Shown here piece by piece: positions 60,839 to 64,000 of a stretch of DNA of 64,000 nt (positions are counted from its first letter, which is position 1; each line of letters begins with the position of its first letter). This stretch comes from Bacillus sp. FJAT-27445 (GTDB taxonomy: Bacteria > Bacillota > Bacilli > Bacillales > Cytobacillaceae), in contig NZ_LMTI01000005.1 in NCBI RefSeq assembly GCF_001510665.1, positions 170,583-234,582 of the forward strand, written 5' to 3'. The translations under genes and the position numbers were made by a program. The notes beneath the pieces were generated by a model, which did not search any database, had not been told where the DNA came from, and saw only the letters and a list, made by a program, of their open reading frames with translations.

Positions 60839-62026
60839 TTGGATCACAAGTTGGAACCGACTCTTGAGGGAAAAAGGATAACTTCATTGGATACAATGAG
60901 AGGATTTGCGATTCTTGGAATCTACCTGGTCAATATGCTTTCATTCCATTCACCATACTTATTCATTGACCCGTTGACCTGGTGGGATAAAGGCCTGGAC
61001 AGGAAAGTATATATTTTAATTGATGTATTTGCACAGGCGAGCTTCTACCCTTTGTTTTCAATGCTTTTTGGGTATGGGCTTATGATGATGAGAGAGCGGA
61101 CGATTGGACGTGGCTCGAATTTTAAAGTGGTTGCTGCAAGGAGGCTTGTGTTTTTGCTTGCAGTGGGAATGATCCATGCTTTCCTTATCTGGCCGGGCGA
61201 TATTTTGATTACATATGCCTGTATTGGGTTCATTGCCCTGTTTTTCCTGCGGCTTAGCGGGAGGGCGCTCTTTGCAACAGCAATTGTGATGTACATCATT
61301 CCGAATCTTTTGTTGGGACTGCTATTACTAGCTGCAGATATGTTAGGGCCGGTTGGTGAATTTTCAAGGTTCAATTATACCGATTCACAGCATGCGCTTA
61401 CGGTTTACGGGAATGGTTCGTTTCAGGAAATTACCGAGATGAGGATGTACGAATGGAAGTTTGGAAATAATTCGGAAACATTCCCGATAAAGTTGTTCTC
61501 CATATTGCCGCTCTTCTTGCTTGGCGCGGCTGTGGCAAAGTTAAAGTGGCTGGCGGAACCAAAATTGCATGTTAGAAAATTAAAGGCAGCCGCTTTTGGG
61601 TTCCTCGTGCCCGCGTTGGCAATAAAAACATTGCCGTATTATGGCTGGGAAGGATATAGCGCTGAGTTTTTTCAGGATATTTTCGGAGGACCCCTTCTGG
61701 CAATAGGGTATGCGGGCATCGTTGCTCTGGCAGTTGAAAAATTCGGGGTAGCAGCAGGCCCGCTTGCTATTGTGGGCAGGATGTCGATGACAAATTATTT
61801 GTTCCAATCTTTTTTGTCAACGTTCATTTTTTACGGATATGGGGCAGGCCTATATGGCAATGTGACGGTGGCACTGGGAACCCTCCTCGTTTTCGCTGTG
61901 TTTCTCTTTCAGCTCTTTGCCAGCACCGTCTGGCTGAAAAAATTTAAATACGGCCCTGTCGAATGGATGTGGCGGAGTTTCACGTATTTCACGCGCCAAA
62001 AAATGCGTCGGGAGGAGACGTCTTGA
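60839..62026 (+). CDS. DUF418 family membrane protein (YeiB-like)
   Basis: A 395-residue membrane protein with about ten hydrophobic segments. The start region KRITSLDTMRGFAILGIYLVNML and the middle MLFGYGLMMMRERT, GMIHAFLIWPGDILITYA are conserved in this family, and the C-terminal DUF418 part holds VGRMSMTNYLFQSFLSTFIFYGYG (cited partly). Function is unknown; possibly small-molecule or acyl transport. TTG 60839 follows GGAGGGGGC. The stop codon overlaps the start of the next gene. Confidence 0.88.
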   Translation: MDHKLEPTLEGKRITSLDTMRGFAILGIYLVNMLSFHSPYLFIDPLTWWDKGLDRKVYILIDVFAQASFYPLFSMLFGYGLMMMRERTIGRGSNFKVVAARRLVFLLAVGMIHAFLIWPGDILITYACIGFIALFFLRLSGRALFATAIVMYIIPNLLLGLLLLAADMLGPVGEFSRFNYTDSQHALTVYGNGSFQEITEMRMYEWKFGNNSETFPIKLFSILPLFLLGAAVAKLKWLAEPKLHVRKLKAAAFGFLVPALAIKTLPYYGWEGYSAEFFQDIFGGPLLAIGYAGIVALAVEKFGVAAGPLAIVGRMSMTNYLFQSFLSTFIFYGYGAGLYGNVTVALGTLLVFAVFLFQLFASTVWLKKFKYGPVEWMWRSFTYFTRQKMRREETS

Positions 62027-62526
62027 GACGGATTGTCATTGTCGGAAGCGGAGGAGCCGGGAAAAGCACGCTTGCTCGGGAGCTTGGCCAAAGGCTTGGC
62101 ATTAAGGTATACCACCTGGACGCTATGTTTTGGAAACCTGGCTGGATTCCCATGGAAAATGGCGAATTTATCCGCCTTCAAACTGAAATCATGGAAGGCG
62201 AATCTTGGATTATCGATGGAAACTATGGCAGTACGGTGGATGCCAGGCTGAAAAAAGCCGATACAGTCATATTCCTTCATTTTTCAACAATCCGCTGCTT
62301 ATACGGGATAGTGAAAAGAAGGATTCAGTACCAAGGAAAAACAAGGCCGGATATGGGGAAAGATTGCTTGGAAAAACTGGATTGGCAGTTCATCTCCTGG
62401 GTTGCGGGTTACAACCGCAAGAAAGCGCCTGTTCTACTTGAAAGACTTAAACAATACAAGGATAAAGAAATTATTGTTTTTACCCGCCTTTCGGAAGTTA
62501 AAACCTTTTTAAGGGGGTTTTTCTAA
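62023..62526 (+). CDS. P-loop kinase-like protein (FlaR/topology modulation type)
   Basis: A 167-residue ATP-binding protein. Walker A is VGSGGAGKST at residues 7-16; further motifs are VYHLDAMFWKPGW, WIIDGNYGST, and the lid segment VKRRIQYQGKTRPDM. This is the small adenylate-kinase-like group often called DNA topology modulation protein FlaR; true function is not known. TTG 62023 overlaps the TGA of the DUF418 gene and follows GGGAGGAG, so the two are translationally coupled; starts further upstream would overlap the previous gene by 60 bases. Confidence 0.8.
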   Translation: MRRIVIVGSGGAGKSTLARELGQRLGIKVYHLDAMFWKPGWIPMENGEFIRLQTEIMEGESWIIDGNYGSTVDARLKKADTVIFLHFSTIRCLYGIVKRRIQYQGKTRPDMGKDCLEKLDWQFISWVAGYNRKKAPVLLERLKQYKDKEIIVFTRLSEVKTFLRGFF

Positions 62527-62553
62527 AAAATACTACTAAATAACTATCTGTTT

Positions 62554-62583
62554 TTGATGAAAATAATACTTTTGCACTATATT
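62554..62583 (+). promoter_or_regulatory. Candidate promoter of the riboswitch-Flp operon
   Basis: TTGATG and TATATT are separated by 18 bases, about 60 bases ahead of the aptamer. Other AT-rich hexamers nearby make this only a candidate. Confidence 0.35.
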
Positions 62584-62645
62584 CATCCATTTATAAACAT
62601 TTTATGATGTGAGTAAGAGAACAGTCGACAAGATATGCGCGCTGT

Positions 62646-62737
62646 ATCTCGATAAAGGCAAAACTGATGAAAATCAGTGACGCAAAACTACAGGGGCTAA
62701 CGCACGTTTGTGCTATGCCAGCCAGTTACCGAAAGAT
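62646..62737 (+). ncRNA. Cyclic-di-GMP-I (GEMM-I) riboswitch aptamer
   Basis: All diagnostic pieces of the class are in order. P1 arms ATCT and AGAT close the element. The left domain has AAAGGCAAA followed by the stem ACTGAT/ATCAGT capped by a GAAA tetraloop, then the invariant GACGCAAA. The second arm has GGGGCTAA, a stem GCAC-GTTT-GTGC and ATGCCAGCCAGTTACCGA, which contains the receptor for the tetraloop and the ligand pocket strands. It is followed by an intrinsic terminator, so ligand binding probably switches termination. Downstream genes encode a DUF192 protein, Flp pilin and prepilin peptidase. Confidence 0.93.
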
Positions 62738-62767
62738 CAGGGTGCATCATAGGTGTGTTTATTTACC

Positions 62768-62807
62768 AATGATCCCCCTTTCGGTAAAGGCGGGGTCATT
62801 TTATTTT
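62768..62807 (+). terminator. Riboswitch expression-platform terminator
   Basis: Stem AATGATCCCC/GGGGTCATT (one bulge) with loop CTTTCGGTAAAGGC-like sequence, followed by TTATTTT. It lies between the aptamer and the ribosome site of the first gene. Confidence 0.75.
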
Positions 62808-62824
62808 GCAGGAGGTGACGAAGG

Positions 62825-63175
62825 TTGAAGGTCGTGAATCTGTCGAACGGGACGGAGATTGCAGATTCGGTAGGCAGCGCCGACAGTTTTTTCAAAAGGC
62901 TGAAGGGCCTGATGTTTACAAAGGATCTGCCCGCGGGTCACGGCCTGCTCATACAACCCTGCCAATCCATCCACACATTCTTCATGAACTATCCAATCGA
63001 TGTTGTGTATTTGGACGGAAACAGCATCGTCGTGGGCATTGACGAAAATATGGCGCCCTCAAAGATTGGAAAGGTCCGCCGGAAAGCCCGCTCAGTACTA
63101 GAATTGCCGGCGGGAACCATACAGAATGCAGACTTGAAAGTGGGACATTGTTTATCTATTAAAAATAAAAAATAA
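62825..63175 (+). CDS. DUF192 family protein
   Basis: A 116-residue protein of the DUF192 family. The core is present: FFKRLKGLMFTKDLPAGHGL, then PCQSIHTFFMNYPIDVVYLD and SVLELPAGTI. The family has a compact beta-barrel fold and no known activity; many members are exported, but this one has no signal peptide. TTG 62825 follows AGGAGGTGA. It is the first gene under the c-di-GMP riboswitch and 15 bases ahead of the Flp pilin, so a link to pilus function is inferred from context. Confidence 0.88.
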   Translation: MKVVNLSNGTEIADSVGSADSFFKRLKGLMFTKDLPAGHGLLIQPCQSIHTFFMNYPIDVVYLDGNSIVVGIDENMAPSKIGKVRRKARSVLELPAGTIQNADLKVGHCLSIKNKK

Positions 63176-63190
63176 GGGAGTTTTACAATC

Positions 63191-63382
63191 ATGACGAAAA
63201 AAATGAAAGCATTGCTAACTGAAGAACAAGGACAAGGTATGACTGAGTACGGTTTGGTTTTGGGGGTTATTGCTTTGGGCGTAGTTGGGGTCCTAGTCAC
63301 ATTTAGGGCGAAAATTGTTGAATTATTTACAAATGCAACAACTGATATTGGTAATGCAACTAAAACTCCAACTACACCTTAA
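63191..63382 (+). CDS. flp: Flp family type IVb pilin
   Basis: A 63-residue prepilin. The basic N-terminal leader MTKKMKALLTEEQGQG ends in Gly before the mature start MTEYGLVLGVIALGVVGVLV; the EY pair at mature positions 3-4 and the hydrophobic helix are the Flp hallmark. The prepilin peptidase gene downstream would cleave after the Gly. The C-terminal tail is short and Thr/Asn-rich. This is the structural subunit of a Tad-type pilus. Confidence 0.92.
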   Translation: MTKKMKALLTEEQGQGMTEYGLVLGVIALGVVGVLVTFRAKIVELFTNATTDIGNATKTPTTP

Positions 63383-63447
63383 TAGAATTTGTTTAATTTC
63401 TTACGTTAATTAATTTTAGCTTTAATTTACATTGTTAGCAGTTAAGA

Positions 63448-63482
63448 GCCTTGCGTTTGAGGAGTCAACGTGGGGCTTTTTT
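63448..63482 (+). terminator. Partial terminator between flp and the prepilin peptidase gene
   Basis: Arms AGCC..CGTT and AACG..GGCT close a 12-base loop, followed by six T. A leaky terminator here would make pilin far more abundant than the peptidase and assembly proteins. Confidence 0.55.
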
Positions 63483-63517
63483 CAATCAGAGATTTACCTG
63501 GAAAAGAGGTTTTTCGA

Positions 63518-64000
63518 GTGATAAACGCCATTTTACTGTTTTTGTTGCTGGTTATTTGCACTGTGACGGATGTGAGGGAGCGGAAAATATACAATAAGGT
63601 CCTGTTGCCTTTCCTGATCGTGTCACTAGCGGTAAATTTGATGACAGGCGGGCTTGAAGGATTCACCTTATCCATTCTCGGGTTCCTTGCCGGATTCGGC
63701 ATTCTCCTTATTCCTTATCTGTTAGGCGGGATGGGAGCGGGGGATGTGAAACTCCTCGCCGTGATTGGAGCGCTGATGGGAGCGAAGTTTGTCGCATTAT
63801 CGGCTATTTATATGGCGCTGGCGGGTGGAGTCTTTGCTTTATTTCTTATTGTGTTTCGGAAGAGCGCAAAACAATTAATAAAAGGGCTTTTCTTTTCATT
63901 CCTCGGATTAATGAATGGACTGAAAATCCCTATCATTTTCGATAAGGATTCTATGAAACAGACGTATCCATATGGCGTTGCAATCGCGGTGGGTGCGGCC
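63518..64000 (+). CDS. A24 family prepilin peptidase (CpaA/TadV-like), 3'-truncated by window edge
   Basis: 161 codons are visible, and the frame is still open at the window end. The two catalytic aspartates of the family are seen: CTVTDVRERKIYN near residue 18 and the GxGD motif GMGAGDVKLL near residue 80. Four to five membrane segments surround them. GTG 63518 follows AAGAGGT. It would process the Flp prepilin just upstream; the remaining tad genes are expected beyond the window. Confidence 0.92.
   Translation, partial: MINAILLFLLLVICTVTDVRERKIYNKVLLPFLIVSLAVNLMTGGLEGFTLSILGFLAGFGILLIPYLLGGMGAGDVKLLAVIGALMGAKFVALSAIYMALAGGVFALFLIVFRKSAKQLIKGLFFSFLGLMNGLKIPIIFDKDSMKQTYPYGVAIAVGAA

Noticed and set aside
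1-64000. CRISPR arrays, tRNA or rRNA genes, insertion sequences, prophage
   Set aside because: No regularly spaced identical repeats of CRISPR type, no tRNA-like cloverleaf, no transposase or integrase reading frame was seen.

Overview
The window is a chromosome segment from a spore-forming member of the Bacillaceae that is not Bacillus subtilis itself. The evidence is competence regulator ComK, the spore-germination operon gerPA-PF, small sporulation proteins (YhaL, a YjcZ/SscA-like protein), AddAB recombinase, SipV-like signal peptidase, and a gene order that largely follows the B. subtilis hemZ-yhaR-yhaONM-prsA-hpr-ecsABC-hemEHY-yhfI-lplJ-yhfL-yhfN-yhzC-comK-yhjE-sipV-addBA-gerP stretch. 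No rRNA, tRNA, CRISPR array, insertion sequence or prophage is visible.

Layout. 1-7.7 kb: end of hemZ, a crotonase, yhzD and the yhaO-yhaN-yhaM nuclease operon, preceded by a candidate LexA box. 8-13.6 kb: yhaL, prsA, a YjcZ-like spore peptide, yhaI, hpr/scoC, yhaH, trpP (with a candidate TRAP-binding leader) and hit. 14.2-17.7 kb: ecsABC and a PAP2 phosphatase. 17.8-23.9 kb: a YhfA-like transporter, heme monooxygenase hmoB, and the coproporphyrin-dependent heme genes hemE, hemH, hemY. 24-29.1 kb: an AT-rich accessory island of small unrelated genes (two TPR proteins, membrane proteins, orphan small proteins, a frameshifted gene and RNA 2'-phosphotransferase KptA). 29.2-33.7 kb: yhfI, lplJ, yhfL and a crotonase. 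33.9-38.6 kb: a complete N-acetylmuramic acid recycling cluster mupG-murP-murQ plus an RpiR regulator, all on the minus strand. 38.7-46.1 kb: azlCD, yhfN protease, a LysM-M14 peptidase, a SRAP protein, yhzC, comK and a YhjD-like protein. 46.4-50.9 kb: S9 peptidase, LCP transferase, yhjE, sipV. 51.4-58.6 kb: addB-addA. 58.7-60.6 kb: gerPF to gerPA on the minus strand. 60.8-64 kb: a DUF418 membrane protein, a P-loop kinase-like protein, and the start of a Flp/Tad pilus operon behind a cyclic-di-GMP-I riboswitch, running off the right end.

Beyond the genes, the window carries several repeat families that are not explained by coding. Two loci hold tandem 52-nt units, each a hairpin with a constant 27-nt loop and stems whose sequence covaries between loci. 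Three or four long intergenic elements (11.2, 42.1, 43.8, 51.0 kb) share conserved palindromic blocks. A degenerate array lies between hit and ecsA. The most interesting biological system is the riboswitch-controlled Flp pilus operon. The accessory island with KptA and immunity-like genes is the most likely place for undescribed function.
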